Source: an uncultured Dokdonia sp.
Lineage (GTDB): Bacteria > Bacteroidota > Bacteroidia > Flavobacteriales > Flavobacteriaceae
Assembly (NCBI RefSeq): GCF_947492815.1
Contig: NZ_CANLOB010000003.1
Span: forward strand, 238,677-302,676
Direction: 5' to 3'
DNA length: 64,000 bases
Positions 53,301 to 62,279 of this stretch are shown here, piece after piece. Each line of letters opens with the position of its first letter. The stretch's first letter is position 1. Under the pieces are notes generated by a model, which saw only the letters and a list, made by a program, of their open reading frames with translations, ran no database searches and was not told the DNA's origin. The translations under genes were made by a program, and so were the position numbers.

Positions 53301-54269
53301 TTATTGTTTTGTAAACTTATATGTTGTGATTTCTGGTGGCGCACAGTCAGATTGCACATCGTTTTCAAACGTTACAAAGAACACAGAATCATCATTTGCA
53401 TCATAATTCTCAGGTGTGTCTGTAGGTCCAAAAAAATCAGCTCCAGTATTACATGCACAATTACTTTCCTGTATTGGAACTATAATTTCACCACAAACAA
53501 ATAAGAAATTAAAGTCATTAGGTGTAGAGCAATAATCTGGATAATTAGGAGTGAAGAACAAACGTTCTGTATCTGTATTTCCTACACTCACTTCTACAAC
53601 GGTTCCATCTGCAAATGTTGGCCCATCTACATAAGGTGTTATTTCTTCTATTAAATAATTTCCAACAAAAGAGTCTGTAGCTAAGTTACAAACTACTGGA
53701 GTGATATATTGAAAAGGAGAGTTAAAGAAACCTCCAGTAATAATTCCACCAGCATTATCTGATGAAAATGTGCGACCATCTGAAAGATTTAAAGCAAATC
53801 TTGTGGTAAAAGTATCTCCTCCAAAAATAGCTTCAGGAGTAAGGTTTACAGCACTTAATAGCTCTGTAGCTTCAAGGGTAAATTCAAGCCTTGGTAATCC
53901 AAATGGTCCATCAGAAAATAGATCTACAGGTATATTACCTAAAAATACTTCTTCGGTAACGGCCATAGAGGTATCTCCCGTATCTGGAGAACCATCAGTA
54001 AAACTTGTATATACATCTACACTTTGTAATAACGCTCCTTCTTGCTCGTCTTGCTCTTCTATTACAATTGATAGTTGGGCAGTGCCCGTAATAATGGTCT
54101 GTCCATTTTCCATACCTATAGGAATAGAATTCTCTATAATTTCTATGGTTCTAAGCACAGCACCTGTCTCTACATTTTCTTGTACAGTATTTGTCACTTT
54201 ATCATCACTGTCGCAAGAAAATAGTATGCATCCAGTTAAAGCTGTAAAAAGTAATTTTTTAACGTTCAT
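53301..54269 (-). CDS. Exported lipoprotein, sigma-regulon member, unknown function
   Basis: A 322-residue lipoprotein (MNVKKLLFTALTGCILFSCD, lipobox Cys19). The middle is beta-rich with Asp/Gly turns: VRTIE-type AVLRTIEIIE, VDVYTSFTDGSPDTGDTS, RFALNLSDGRTFSSDN. These blocks recur in the smaller lipoprotein at 58946-59488. The C-terminal third has a Cys-rich stretch (PIQESNCACNTG). An ECF-like promoter at 54346-54377 matches those of the two flanking sigma genes, so it is probably a target of one of them. Confidence 0.65.
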   Translation of the reverse strand: MNVKKLLFTALTGCILFSCDSDDKVTNTVQENVETGAVLRTIEIIENSIPIGMENGQTIITGTAQLSIVIEEQDEQEGALLQSVDVYTSFTDGSPDTGDTSMAVTEEVFLGNIPVDLFSDGPFGLPRLEFTLEATELLSAVNLTPEAIFGGDTFTTRFALNLSDGRTFSSDNAGGIITGGFFNSPFQYITPVVCNLATDSFVGNYLIEEITPYVDGPTFADGTVVEVSVGNTDTERLFFTPNYPDYCSTPNDFNFLFVCGEIIVPIQESNCACNTGADFFGPTDTPENYDANDDSVFFVTFENDVQSDCAPPEITTYKFTKQ

Positions 54270-54345
54270 GTTGATTGATTGTTTGTTAATTTACAAATTG
54301 ATTTCTATGAAGATACTCATAAAATGATTATCTCTTTCTATACTT

Positions 54346-54377
54346 AATAGACTTATATGATGAAGAATGGTTGCGTT
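54346..54377 (-). promoter_or_regulatory. ECF-type promoter upstream of the 322-residue lipoprotein gene
   Basis: On the minus strand AACGCAACC at 54377-54369 is followed by ~15 nt and AAGTCTATT ending at 54346, 77 nt before the start codon. It has the same two blocks as at 53214-53245 and 55754-55784. Confidence 0.6.
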
Positions 54378-54384
54378 ATAAAAC

Positions 54385-54422
54385 AAAAAAAAGTGATCTT
54401 CATGAGAAAAATCACTTTTTTT
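54385..54422 (-). terminator. Terminator of the sigma/anti-sigma pair at 54450-55715
   Basis: AAAAAAGTGAT pairs with ATCACTTTTTTT around a 13-nt loop, with T-runs on both strands. It lies 28 nt after the 54450 stop. Confidence 0.8.
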
Positions 54423-54449
54423 GGTGTGTAATATTTTGATAATAAGTGT

Positions 54450-55166
54450 TTAATTCTTTTTGTTTAGAGAATCTGACTTTACTTGATTAGCTTTCATGAT
54501 AGAATCAATAACTCTTTTATCTGTACTGCTCACTTCTTGCCCAGTCTTACTATTATAATAGTAATGTATTTTTTGAGTAGTTTGAGTAACGGGTACATCA
54601 TTCCTATTTACGACAGTATCAATCATCGTTGTTTTTGAATCTTTCTTTACAGAAGAATTTGTTTTTGCTACTTTCTTTTTTGTGTTTCTAATAGTTGCAG
54701 AGGTAAATTTTTCTTCGGTTTTTAAAGACGTGTTTTTTACTTCAGGAGTAACTTCTGTGCTAGTTGTTTTAGATTGAGTAGAAACTTCTTGATATAGTTC
54801 CTCAGGAGTACGCTCTTTAGTGCTTTTTTTAGAACTTGTAGTGGTAATAGTTTCTGGTGTATCTACATTTTTAAGTTCCTTTCCTTCTGTAGCTAATGCA
54901 TTTGTGCTTTTATGCTCTATATGCATATTATCTTTAGAGGTACTAGTGTTTTCATCAATACTATTCGAGTAGTTCATGATAACTAAAGCTCCTATTAATA
55001 CGATCAAGCCAGCAGATCCTAATTTTATATAAAAAGCAAATCTTCTTTTTTTCTTACGCTCCTCCATAGATTGTTGTATTCTATCCCAAGTTGCATCATT
55101 AGAAACTTTCTCTGCCATTTGAAGTTTTTCTTTAATTAGACTTCCAATATCTTCTTGTTGTTTCAT
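54450..55166 (-). CDS. Membrane anti-sigma-like protein
   Basis: A 238-residue protein. A short cytoplasmic part (IGSLIKEKLQMAEKVSND, ATWDRIQQSMEERKKKRR) is followed by one membrane helix (AFYIKLGSAGLIVLIGALVI) and a ~170-residue Lys/Ser/Thr-rich periplasmic tail without clear fold. The N-terminus resembles that of the barrel-fused protein at 51036-52649, and both follow an ECF sigma gene. It lacks the barrel. The gene starts 3 nt after the sigma stop, so it is probably its anti-sigma factor. Confidence 0.7.
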   Translation of the reverse strand: MKQQEDIGSLIKEKLQMAEKVSNDATWDRIQQSMEERKKKRRFAFYIKLGSAGLIVLIGALVIMNYSNSIDENTSTSKDNMHIEHKSTNALATEGKELKNVDTPETITTTSSKKSTKERTPEELYQEVSTQSKTTSTEVTPEVKNTSLKTEEKFTSATIRNTKKKVAKTNSSVKKDSKTTMIDTVVNRNDVPVTQTTQKIHYYYNSKTGQEVSSTDKRVIDSIMKANQVKSDSLNKKN

Positions 55167-55169
55167 AGG

Positions 55170-55715
55170 TTATAAATTCAATATTTTGGTACTAGAAAAA
55201 GCTAGTATTTTATCTTTTAAAATTTGTTTAGCACGATGTAGGTTAGACTTAGAAGTCCCCATAGAAATAGAAAGCATATTAGCAATCTCTTTGTGCGAGT
55301 AGTTATCTAGTTGATAAAGATTAAATACCAGACGATACCTGTTTGGTAATTCCTGAATAGCTTTAAAAACAAAATCAATGGGTACATCTATATTTCCTCG
55401 GTCTATAGTTACTTCTCTTGTATCACTTTCTATCTGATAAGGTAAGTCTGTCGTTTTTCTCTGTCTAAACTTATCTACAGCTTTGTGAATTGTAATGCGT
55501 TTTATCCATCCTTCAAACGATCCTTTGTTTTTATATTTATGGATCGTTTCAAAAATGACAATAAAAACATCATGCACATTATCTTCAGCCTCGGCTTCAT
55601 TTCTACAGTATTTTAAAGACGTTGTATATACAAGATCCTTATACTTTAGAAATAACATTTTTTGGGCTGCTAGGTCATTTTTTTTGCATCCAGCAATAAG
55701 TTGTGTTTTTTCCAA
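55170..55715 (-). CDS. ECF-type sigma factor
   Basis: A 181-residue ECF sigma factor, a paralogue of 52642-53196. Region 2 (LFLKYKDLVYTTSLKYCRNE, AEDNVHDVFIVIFETIHKYK, GSFEGWIKRITIHKAVDKFR) and region 4 (AIQELPNRYRLVFNLYQLD, YSHKEIANMLSISMGTSKSN, LHRAKQ) are complete. It lies 3 nt before its anti-sigma gene. The ECF-like promoter 39 nt upstream points to autoregulation. Confidence 0.93.
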   Translation of the reverse strand: MEKTQLIAGCKKNDLAAQKMLFLKYKDLVYTTSLKYCRNEAEAEDNVHDVFIVIFETIHKYKNKGSFEGWIKRITIHKAVDKFRQRKTTDLPYQIESDTREVTIDRGNIDVPIDFVFKAIQELPNRYRLVFNLYQLDNYSHKEIANMLSISMGTSKSNLHRAKQILKDKILAFSSTKILNL

Positions 55716-55753
55716 TGATTTGTTATTCAGTTTATAGCTATTAACTTACCTTA

Positions 55754-55784
55754 ATAGTCTAGTATATATAAAAAGGTTGCGTCT
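55754..55784 (-). promoter_or_regulatory. ECF-type promoter upstream of the 55170-55715 sigma gene
   Basis: On the minus strand GACGCAACC at 55784-55776 is followed by ~14 nt and AGACTATT ending at 55754. Blocks and spacing match the other two sites. Confidence 0.6.
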
Positions 55785-55810
55785 GCTATGCATTAAATGT
55801 ATATAATTTT

Positions 55811-55827
55811 GCTTTCGCGAAAGCGTA
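55811..55827. repeat. Palindromic repeat GCTTTCGCGAAAGCGTA
   Basis: A 17-base copy 14 nt after the stop of the HTH regulator. The paralogous regulator at 47672 has a copy in the equivalent place, 10 nt after its stop. Confidence 0.85.
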
Positions 55828-55840
55828 TACCTGCATTTTT

Positions 55841-56821
55841 TCACTCAAAATCTAATGTTTCTGAAGCATTTATAAGATGTTCTAATGCCTGAATTTTTTT
55901 ATAAATTTTGTTGAAAAATGTATTCCTTTCCTTTTCTCCAGCAGTATTTAGTAGCTTAGAATGTTGTAATTGTTTATCTAAATATGTTTTTGCATGATCA
56001 CAGGTACTTCTATCTGAAGTCCTATAATAGGAGAGTAACGTAAAAGGAATGTATAATGATTGTTGGTCTTCAACTTGTGCATAAATATTATTATTCATTA
56101 ATAATAACTCATTGTAGTAAAGCTTATACGTAGCATCTTTTATGATGCGTTGAGAAATGGTAATAATCGTCTCTTTAAGGCTTGAGGTAATAGTTAGTGC
56201 TTCCTTTTCTGTAAGATGACCTGCTTTAAAATAAAAATGAATTTGTTTTAAAGTACCGTTTATAGTTGTAAGATCCCATATTTCTGTAATAGGTAAATCT
56301 TCATAGAGATCTCCAAGACGTTTGGCAATTTTTTGAATGTCAAGACTAGGGGAGAAATCGGTATAACTTATAGAGTGAAAATCTGCATCTAATAGTTTTA
56401 ACCATACGTATATTTTAAAGCGCATCATTGTATCGCTCTTTAAATCATAAAATATAGGAATGTCTTTGGCAGAGTATATTAATTTGCAACCCTTTTTGCC
56501 TAATAATGGGATGAGGTTTGCATACGAATTTTCAAAATATTCTTTTAATTCTTTTTCATTACGTATTGGAGCTGTTTTTTCTACAGAAACCCAATTGTTT
56601 TGTTTGCTTACAAATAGCTTGTCTAAAGAAAGTTTAAAATGTTTTGCAAGGGTGATACTTTCTGATAAAGAAAATTTGCTTTTTAAACTAGCTCTCCTAT
56701 GAGCGGCATCATAACTTATATCTAATGCTGTAGCAATAGCTTCTATAAGAGAGGTGTTAGAAGGTATCAATACTCTTATTTCTTTTAAAAAACGTTCTTG
56801 TTCCATAGCTGTAAAATACAA
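55841..56821 (-). CDS. HTH transcriptional regulator, Bacteroidota-specific type, copy 2
   Basis: A 326-residue paralogue of 47672-48670. It has the same N-terminal HTH (SLIEAIATALDISYDAAHRR, SLSESITLAKHFKLSLDKLF), the central KLIYSAKDIPIFYDLKSDTM, and the end KQLQHSKLLNTAGEKERNTF, FNKIYKKIQAL. The inducer and targets are unknown. The gene in front (minus) has no partner; the divergent CDP-alcohol phosphatidyltransferase homologue starts 105 nt away and may be controlled from the shared region. Confidence 0.7.
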   Translation of the reverse strand: MYFTAMEQERFLKEIRVLIPSNTSLIEAIATALDISYDAAHRRASLKSKFSLSESITLAKHFKLSLDKLFVSKQNNWVSVEKTAPIRNEKELKEYFENSYANLIPLLGKKGCKLIYSAKDIPIFYDLKSDTMMRFKIYVWLKLLDADFHSISYTDFSPSLDIQKIAKRLGDLYEDLPITEIWDLTTINGTLKQIHFYFKAGHLTEKEALTITSSLKETIITISQRIIKDATYKLYYNELLLMNNNIYAQVEDQQSLYIPFTLLSYYRTSDRSTCDHAKTYLDKQLQHSKLLNTAGEKERNTFFNKIYKKIQALEHLINASETLDFE

Positions 56822-56925
56822 TTTTTGCGATAATCACAAAAATTATTTTAAACGCTTGTGTTTTGAATGAATAATTATGCGAATAGTGCAATAGTTTTGG
56901 TCTAAACTTTTAAACACATATAATT

Positions 56926-57525
56926 ATGAAACATGTTCCTTTAGCACTTATCGCATTTAGAGGTATTGCAGCTTTTGTTATTTTCGGCATTTCATTTGCG
57001 TTCAGAGAAGCAGCCGTCCCTTTTATAATGGTTCTTATGTATCTAGGATTAATTTCTGATATTCTAGATGGTATTATAGCAAGAAAACATCAAGTGGCTA
57101 CAGCTGCTTTAAGAAGGTTAGATAGTCAAGCAGATATGTTATTTTGGTTATCAATAGGTTTGTCTACTTGGTTTATATATCCAAATCTTATTTTAGATCA
57201 TATTCTAGAAGTTCGTATTCTTTTAAGTTTAGAGGTTTTCTGTTATGTAGTTAGCTTACTAAAATTTAAAAAAGAATCTGCATCTCATGCTTTTTTGTCA
57301 AAGTTATGGGGACTAACACTTCTCGCTGTGTTTACGTCTATGTTAGGATTTCAATATGCAGGTATTGTATTTTATATTTCTTTAATCGTTGGATATATAG
57401 CTCATGTAGATAGACTTTTTATTACGCTATTATTACCAGAATGGACACATGATGTTCCAAGTTCTTATCACGCATATCTTATTAGAAAAGGAATCTCTTT
57501 TAAAAGAAATCCTTACCTGAATTAA
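56926..57525 (+). CDS. CDP-alcohol phosphatidyltransferase homologue with altered signature
   Basis: A 199-residue membrane protein with five or six helices. The CDP-alcohol phosphatidyltransferase signature D-x2-DG-x2-AR-x8-G-x3-D-x3-D is present as DILDGIIARKHQVATAA then LRRLDSQAD. All four Asp and the AR pair are kept, but the Gly after the x8 spacer is Leu. These enzymes transfer a phosphatidyl group to an alcohol in phospholipid synthesis. It is probably active given the intact metal ligands, but the substrate is unknown. Confidence 0.75.
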   Translation: MKHVPLALIAFRGIAAFVIFGISFAFREAAVPFIMVLMYLGLISDILDGIIARKHQVATAALRRLDSQADMLFWLSIGLSTWFIYPNLILDHILEVRILLSLEVFCYVVSLLKFKKESASHAFLSKLWGLTLLAVFTSMLGFQYAGIVFYISLIVGYIAHVDRLFITLLLPEWTHDVPSSYHAYLIRKGISFKRNPYLN

Positions 57526-57591
57526 AGAAAGTATTCTATACAGATACTTATCTAAATCATATCATTTTCAACATTTTTAAAATCAATAATC

Positions 57592-58269
57592 ATGAGAAGA
57601 ATATATTTTGTCATAGTAATGAGCTTATGTACATACGTGATGACAGCTCAATCAGATTCTATAGCTTTTACAACACCTATAACTACTGAAAAAGAACATT
57701 GGGACTATGAAAAAGAATGGCAACGGCCCAAATTTGAAATAGGGGGCGGGCTTTTTATCCCCCAAGGGCAATTAGCCATATTTATTAAGCCTTCCCCATT
57801 TGTAGATCTTAATATTTATATCCCTGCAAAACGAAATAAATCTATTTCAATTGTAGTTCAATTTATAAGACCTTCTCAAGATGATCAGTTTGTGATACAA
57901 AATCAAAATGATATAGATCAAGTAGAAGCTGTCTCAAGTGACTTTATTATAAACTCATTTTTGAGATTCAGTCAAAACCTTACTGCAAAAAATAGTGCTA
58001 GCAAAGTTGAATTAGGGGTAGGCGTTGGGATTTCAAGTATGTTTGTTCAAACACCTTTTAGTTTTTTTAATGATGAAGGTGAAAATGCAAATAGAGGGTT
58101 GGTATCTTTCTTAATCGCACCAGGTTTACATTGGAAATTTCAACCCACAGAAAATACGCATATTACTATAGGAGCAGGTGTTCAGTATTCACCTTATAAA
58201 CTAAAAGGTGCTATAGAACAAAACATAGGAGGGCTTGCCGTCTTACCAAAAGTGTTGTATCGTTTTTAA
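57592..58269 (+). CDS. Exported beta-barrel-like envelope protein
   Basis: A 225-residue protein with a signal peptide (MRRIYFVIVMSLCTYVMTAQ). The mature part is beta-rich with alternating hydrophobic strands (FEIGGGLFIPQGQLAIFI, VDLNIYIPAKRNKSISIVVQ, VELGVGVGISSMF, HITIGAGVQYSP) and ends in VLYRF with a terminal Phe, as outer-membrane barrels do. The function is unknown. A small lipoprotein gene starts 10 nt after its stop, so they form an operon. Confidence 0.6.
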   Translation: MRRIYFVIVMSLCTYVMTAQSDSIAFTTPITTEKEHWDYEKEWQRPKFEIGGGLFIPQGQLAIFIKPSPFVDLNIYIPAKRNKSISIVVQFIRPSQDDQFVIQNQNDIDQVEAVSSDFIINSFLRFSQNLTAKNSASKVELGVGVGISSMFVQTPFSFFNDEGENANRGLVSFLIAPGLHWKFQPTENTHITIGAGVQYSPYKLKGAIEQNIGGLAVLPKVLYRF

Positions 58270-58279
58270 ATGTGTTATT

Positions 58280-58822
58280 ATGAAGTATTATAAATGTATA
58301 ATGATATTATTTCTATGTAGCTTTTTAGGTTCTTGTAGTGCTACATTTAAACAGAAAAAATTTCAAGAGTTTGATAACGATTTTCAAGTATCTGTATTGA
58401 ATAGTTCTTATGAAATTAAAAAAGACACTATTCTAAATTCAGGCAGATATGAATTACTTAATATGTTTAATCTATATGATAAAAAAGTAGATACTGTCAA
58501 CTTGAAGTTTAATGATCACGGAGAGTTAATACTATCATTTAAAGATGATATAAGAGGTCTTAAAAGAGAACAAACAATAATTTATAAAGGGAAATTTAAG
58601 GGTAAAAAAACCTATCAAATTACGCTAATAAAAGAACGTGTTCAAGTACCTCCTGTAGTTCCAATCATTTATGGCAAGACACATATTGATAAGATTTATA
58701 TTAAGTTGCTAGCAAATGGAGATATTGCCATAAAAGAATATTTTAAGAAAGAGGGAAATATTTTTCTTATTACAGCAGGTCCATCACACAAGACCAAGAG
58801 CTTTTATCAAAAAATAAATTGA
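58280..58822 (+). CDS. Small lipoprotein of unknown function
   Basis: About 180 residues from the ATG at 58280, chosen because it gives a lipoprotein signal (MKYYKCIMILFLCSFLGSCS, Cys19). A longer frame from 58235 would overlap the preceding gene and hide the signal. The rest is charged and beta-rich (FQVSVLNSSYEIKKDT, IYKGKFKGKKTYQITLIKER). There is no recognised domain. A perfect bidirectional terminator follows at 58839. Confidence 0.6.
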   Translation: MKYYKCIMILFLCSFLGSCSATFKQKKFQEFDNDFQVSVLNSSYEIKKDTILNSGRYELLNMFNLYDKKVDTVNLKFNDHGELILSFKDDIRGLKREQTIIYKGKFKGKKTYQITLIKERVQVPPVVPIIYGKTHIDKIYIKLLANGDIAIKEYFKKEGNIFLITAGPSHKTKSFYQKIN

Positions 58823-58838
58823 AGCGGAATGTGTATGT

Positions 58839-58876
58839 AAAAAAGGAGCTATCTTTTAAAAGATAGCTCCTTTTTT
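58839..58876. terminator. Perfect 38-bp bidirectional terminator
   Basis: AAAAAAGGAGCTATCTTTT followed directly by its exact reverse complement. It has T-runs on both strands and lies between two convergent genes (stops at 58822 and 58946). Confidence 0.88.
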
Positions 58877-58945
58877 ATGACAACTATTCGTTTTTATTGG
58901 CACCGCTCAAAGGTTTTAATACTCCGGGGCTTGCCCTGAGGTAGT

Positions 58946-59488
58946 TTACTCTACAGATGTTATAACATTAAAGTTGCTGATTAACCCTCCATTATTCGCA
59001 GTGTTATTGGTAGAAAACACGCGCCCGTCTGTTAATGTAACTTCAAAACGAGTGATGTATTCATCACCTGTTGCAATGCCATCTAAAGTGTTATTAGTTA
59101 TAGATAAAAAATCCTGTGTTGTTATTATAAGATTATGAACAGGAAAACTATTATCTCCTGTTGAAAAACTAGTGTCTTCTACAGTACGTAACAACACTTC
59201 TTGTGTAATAGCGCTAGTGCTATCGCCAATATTTTCAGATTTATCTAAGAAAGTAACAAATATATCTACCTTATCTAATAATGCTCCATTTTCAGCATCT
59301 CTATATTCTAGATTGATATCTAGATTCCCATCTAGATTATCATTAAAAATAGTATTGCTAGTTATTTCTGCGATAGACATGATGATTCCATTTTCAAAAT
59401 CATCTGCAGAGGTATTAGAATCATCGCTGCTACAACTCCATAATGCTATGGTAGCAAACGTAAGTAAAAGTATTTTTTTCATTTTCAT
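58946..59488 (-). CDS. Small lipoprotein related to the 322-residue one
   Basis: About 180 residues from the start at 59488, chosen because it yields a lipoprotein signal (MKMKKILLLTFATIALWSCS); an upstream in-frame ATG at 59539 would add 17 residues before it. Beta-rich blocks match 53301-54269: AENGALLDKVDIFVTF against EQEGALLQSVDVYTSF, GDSTSAITQEVLL against GDTSMAVTEEVFL, YITRFEVTLTDGRVFSTNN against FTTRFALNLSDGRTFSSDN. It lacks the Cys-rich C-terminal third of that protein. Function unknown; surface-exposed in the envelope. Confidence 0.65.
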   Translation of the reverse strand: MKMKKILLLTFATIALWSCSSDDSNTSADDFENGIIMSIAEITSNTIFNDNLDGNLDINLEYRDAENGALLDKVDIFVTFLDKSENIGDSTSAITQEVLLRTVEDTSFSTGDNSFPVHNLIITTQDFLSITNNTLDGIATGDEYITRFEVTLTDGRVFSTNNTANNGGLISNFNVITSVE

Positions 59489-59539
59489 AATTATGCGTTT
59501 ATGTATTGATAAGGGCAAATTACTAAAGATATATCTCAC

Positions 59540-59796
59540 AGAGAAAAAAAGCGATGGTAACTATTATCGGGAATTACTTAAATATATTGTGAAAGCCTGA
59601 AAACAAGTACTTTTAGATGATTTCTTTTTTAAAGGTTGAATTAAAAAATCTCATTTAAGGGCATGTTTAAATTATGTGATATAAAGCATAGAGGAGATAT
59701 CAATCAGTCCTATTGTAATTTAATTATGAGGGATTGTTGGAGATCTTTTGATTAGATAATACTATAACCTTATAAATTAATTATTGGTATCTAAAC
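59540..59796. other. Intergenic region without recognised gene
   Basis: About 260 bases upstream of the small lipoprotein gene and downstream of pnp. I see no gene, repeat or strong promoter here. Confidence 0.4.
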
Positions 59797-59832
59797 AAAA
59801 AAAGCGGCTGTTTTTTTAAAACAACCGCTTTT
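59797..59832 (-). terminator. Rho-independent terminator of pnp
   Basis: On the minus strand AAAAGCGGTTGTTTT pairs with AAACAGCCGCTTTTTTT (one G-U). It lies 23 nt after the pnp stop and ends in a T-run. Confidence 0.88.
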
Positions 59833-59854
59833 ACTTAGTATATCGTTTAAAGAA

Positions 59855-62098
59855 TTAATCTTTATTTCTATCACGATTTCTATTATCGCGTCCTCTGTTA
59901 TCACGACTTCTATTATCTCTTCCACCATTATTATCTCTTGGCGGGCGAGGTTTCCAACCTTCTGGCTTCTCAAGTAATGCTTTACGAGATACTTTTTCTT
60001 TACGAGTTCTAGAATCAATACCAAAGTATTTTACTTCTAGTTCTTCGCCCATAGAAAGTACATCACTTGCATTTTCTGTACGAGCCCAAGCAATTTCAGA
60101 AACGTGAAGTAATACTTCATTTCCTGGAGCATCTAGGTACTCTACTACAGCACCAAAGTCAAGCATCTTAATTACTTTTACTTTATAGGTGTTTCCTACA
60201 ACTGGCTTAAATGTAATAGAATCTATTTTAGCTAAAACAGCATTAATACCATCTTGGCCTGTTCCTAGAATCTCAACAATTCCTTCTTCTGTAACAGGAT
60301 CTTCATTAATTACAATGGTACATCCAGTTTCTTTTTGAAGCTCTTGTATTACTTTTCCTCCAGGACCAATAAGTGCTCCGATGTATTCATTAGGAATACG
60401 TACAGTTACCATTTTTGGTGCGTGAGACTTCACATCTTCACGAGGTGTTTCAATAGTATCAGTTAGTTTTTCTAAGATATGTAAACGACCATCACGTGCT
60501 TGTTGTAATGCATTTACAAGAATCTCATAAGAAAGACCTTTTACTTTAATATCCATTTGACACGCCGTAATACCATCTGCTGTACCTGTTACTTTAAAGT
60601 CCATATCTCCTAAGTGATCTTCATCACCTAAGATATCAGAAAGTACTGCGTATTTTCCAGAGTCTGCATCAGAGATTAATCCCATTGCAATACCAGAAAC
60701 TGGTTTTTTCATTTGTACACCAGCATCCATCATTGCCATTGTTCCAGCACAAACCGTCGCCATAGAAGAAGAACCGTTAGATTCCAATACTTCAGATACA
60801 ACACGTACTGTGTATGGACAATCATCTGGCACCATACCTTTAAGAGCACGTTGTGCAAGGTTACCATGTCCTACTTCACGACGTGAAGTTCCACGGATAG
60901 GTCTTGCTTCTCCTGTACAAAAAGGAGGGAAGTTATAATGTAAATAGAATGTTTCTTCTCCTTCATAAGAAGGCATATCAATTTGATTTGCTTCTCTAGA
61001 TGTTCCTAGTGTTACTGTAGCAAGTGCTTGTGTTTCTCCACGTGTAAATACAGAAGATCCGTGTGTAGATGGTAAATAATCTACCTCACACCAGATAGGA
61101 CGTATGTCTGTTGTTTTACGACCATCTAAACGTAATCCTTCATTTAATGTAAGATCACGTACAGCTGCTTTTTCTGCTTGACGGTAATATTTTGAGACAA
61201 GATCTCCAAAATCTTCCAGTTCTTCTTCAGAGAATGTTGCTTTGATTTCTTCTTTAATTTCACCAAAAGCAGCACCGCGTTCTTTTTTAGAAGACCCTCC
61301 TTTTGCAACAGCATATACTTTATCATATGCCATCTCATGGATTTTCTTTTGTAAATCCTCATCTTCTCTTTCTGGATCGTACTCACGTACTTCTTTCTTA
61401 CCAAAGGCTTCAGCAAGACGCTCTTGAGCTGCACATTGTACTTTAATAGCTTCGTGTGCAAACTTAATAGCTTCAGTCATTTCTTCTTCAGAAATTTCAT
61501 CCATCTCACCTTCTACCATCATTACACTATCTGCAGAAGCTCCGATCATCATATCAATATCAGATTCTGCTAGTTGTGCTCTAGATGGGTTAATGACAAA
61601 CTCACCATTTACACGTCCTACTCTTGCTTCAGAGATAGCACATTCAAATGGGAAGTCAGATAACTGTATCGCTGCCGAAGCTGCTAATCCTGCCATAGCA
61701 TCTGGCATTACATCTTCGTCATGTGACATTAATTGAATCATCACCTGTGTTTCTGAGTGATAATCTTTAGGAAATAATGGACGTAAAACACGGTCTACAA
61801 GACGCATTGTTAGTACTTCTCCATCACTTGGACGCGCTTCTCTTTTAAAGAAACCTCCTGGGTAACGTCCAGCAGCAGCAAATTTTTCACGGTAATCTAC
61901 CGTAAGTGGTAAGAAATCTACATCTGCTTGTTTGTAGTTAGATACTACTGTACAAAGTAGCATACATTTTCCTGATTGCACAACAACGCTTCCATGCGCT
62001 TGTTTTGCAAGTTTTCCTGTTTCGATGGAAATTTCACGTCCATCACCGAGGTCTATAACCTCTTTGTAAACTTTTGGAATCATAATTAAGTTTTTCAT
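59855..62098 (-). CDS. pnp: Polyribonucleotide nucleotidyltransferase
   Basis: A 747-residue PNPase, the phosphorolytic 3'-5' exoribonuclease of mRNA turnover. It has two RNase PH domains ([20 protein letters not shown] in the first; [34 protein letters not shown] in the second), a KH domain ([20 protein letters not shown]) and an S1 domain ([31 protein letters not shown]). The C-terminal tail is Arg/Asn/Asp-rich ([20 protein letters not shown]), as in many Bacteroidota RNA-binding proteins. It follows rpsO across a 215-nt gap with a terminator and a palindrome. Confidence 0.97.
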   Translation of the reverse strand: MKNLIMIPKVYKEVIDLGDGREISIETGKLAKQAHGSVVVQSGKCMLLCTVVSNYKQADVDFLPLTVDYREKFAAAGRYPGGFFKREARPSDGEVLTMRLVDRVLRPLFPKDYHSETQVMIQLMSHDEDVMPDAMAGLAASAAIQLSDFPFECAISEARVGRVNGEFVINPSRAQLAESDIDMMIGASADSVMMVEGEMDEISEEEMTEAIKFAHEAIKVQCAAQERLAEAFGKKEVREYDPEREDEDLQKKIHEMAYDKVYAVAKGGSSKKERGAAFGEIKEEIKATFSEEELEDFGDLVSKYYRQAEKAAVRDLTLNEGLRLDGRKTTDIRPIWCEVDYLPSTHGSSVFTRGETQALATVTLGTSREANQIDMPSYEGEETFYLHYNFPPFCTGEARPIRGTSRREVGHGNLAQRALKGMVPDDCPYTVRVVSEVLESNGSSSMATVCAGTMAMMDAGVQMKKPVSGIAMGLISDADSGKYAVLSDILGDEDHLGDMDFKVTGTADGITACQMDIKVKGLSYEILVNALQQARDGRLHILEKLTDTIETPREDVKSHAPKMVTVRIPNEYIGALIGPGGKVIQELQKETGCTIVINEDPVTEEGIVEILGTGQDGINAVLAKIDSITFKPVVGNTYKVKVIKMLDFGAVVEYLDAPGNEVLLHVSEIAWARTENASDVLSMGEELEVKYFGIDSRTRKEKVSRKALLEKPEGWKPRPPRDNNGGRDNRSRDNRGRDNRNRDRNKD

Positions 62099-62259
62099 TT
62101 TCGTCCGTTTATCAGACGTAATTTATTTGATCTCGTCAACCTTTCATTCTTTCTTTGGTTGACCATGTGTTGTTGTGTTGTAGTTGTAGTTGTGGTGACC
62201 AATGAAAAACTAGCTGTTTAGCTTTCTCTGCCTCTTGTCTCGGAGGACTTTCGTTGTTA

Positions 62260-62279
62260 TACGCTTTCGCGAAAGCGTA
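62260..62279. repeat. Palindromic repeat, full 20-bp copy, between rpsO and pnp
   Basis: A perfect TACGCTTTCGCGAAAGCGTA directly beyond the rpsO terminator on the minus strand, in the interval where E. coli carries the RNase III site that controls pnp. Confidence 0.9.

Noticed and set aside
53770..54327. 185-codon + strand frame opposite the lipoprotein gene
   Set aside because: The minus-strand gene has a lipoprotein signal, a promoter and a paralogue. The + frame has no recognisable features.
59520..59600. ECF promoter upstream of the small lipoprotein at 58946
   Set aside because: Only a loose match (GTTACC and no GTCTA block at the right distance), so it was not called although the protein is related to the regulated lipoprotein.
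61144..61461. 105-codon minus-strand frame within pnp
   Set aside because: It is an out-of-frame reading of the well-conserved PNPase gene.
2641..62279. CRISPR array made of the repeated palindrome
   Set aside because: Copies are kilobases apart with no regular spacers and no cas genes.
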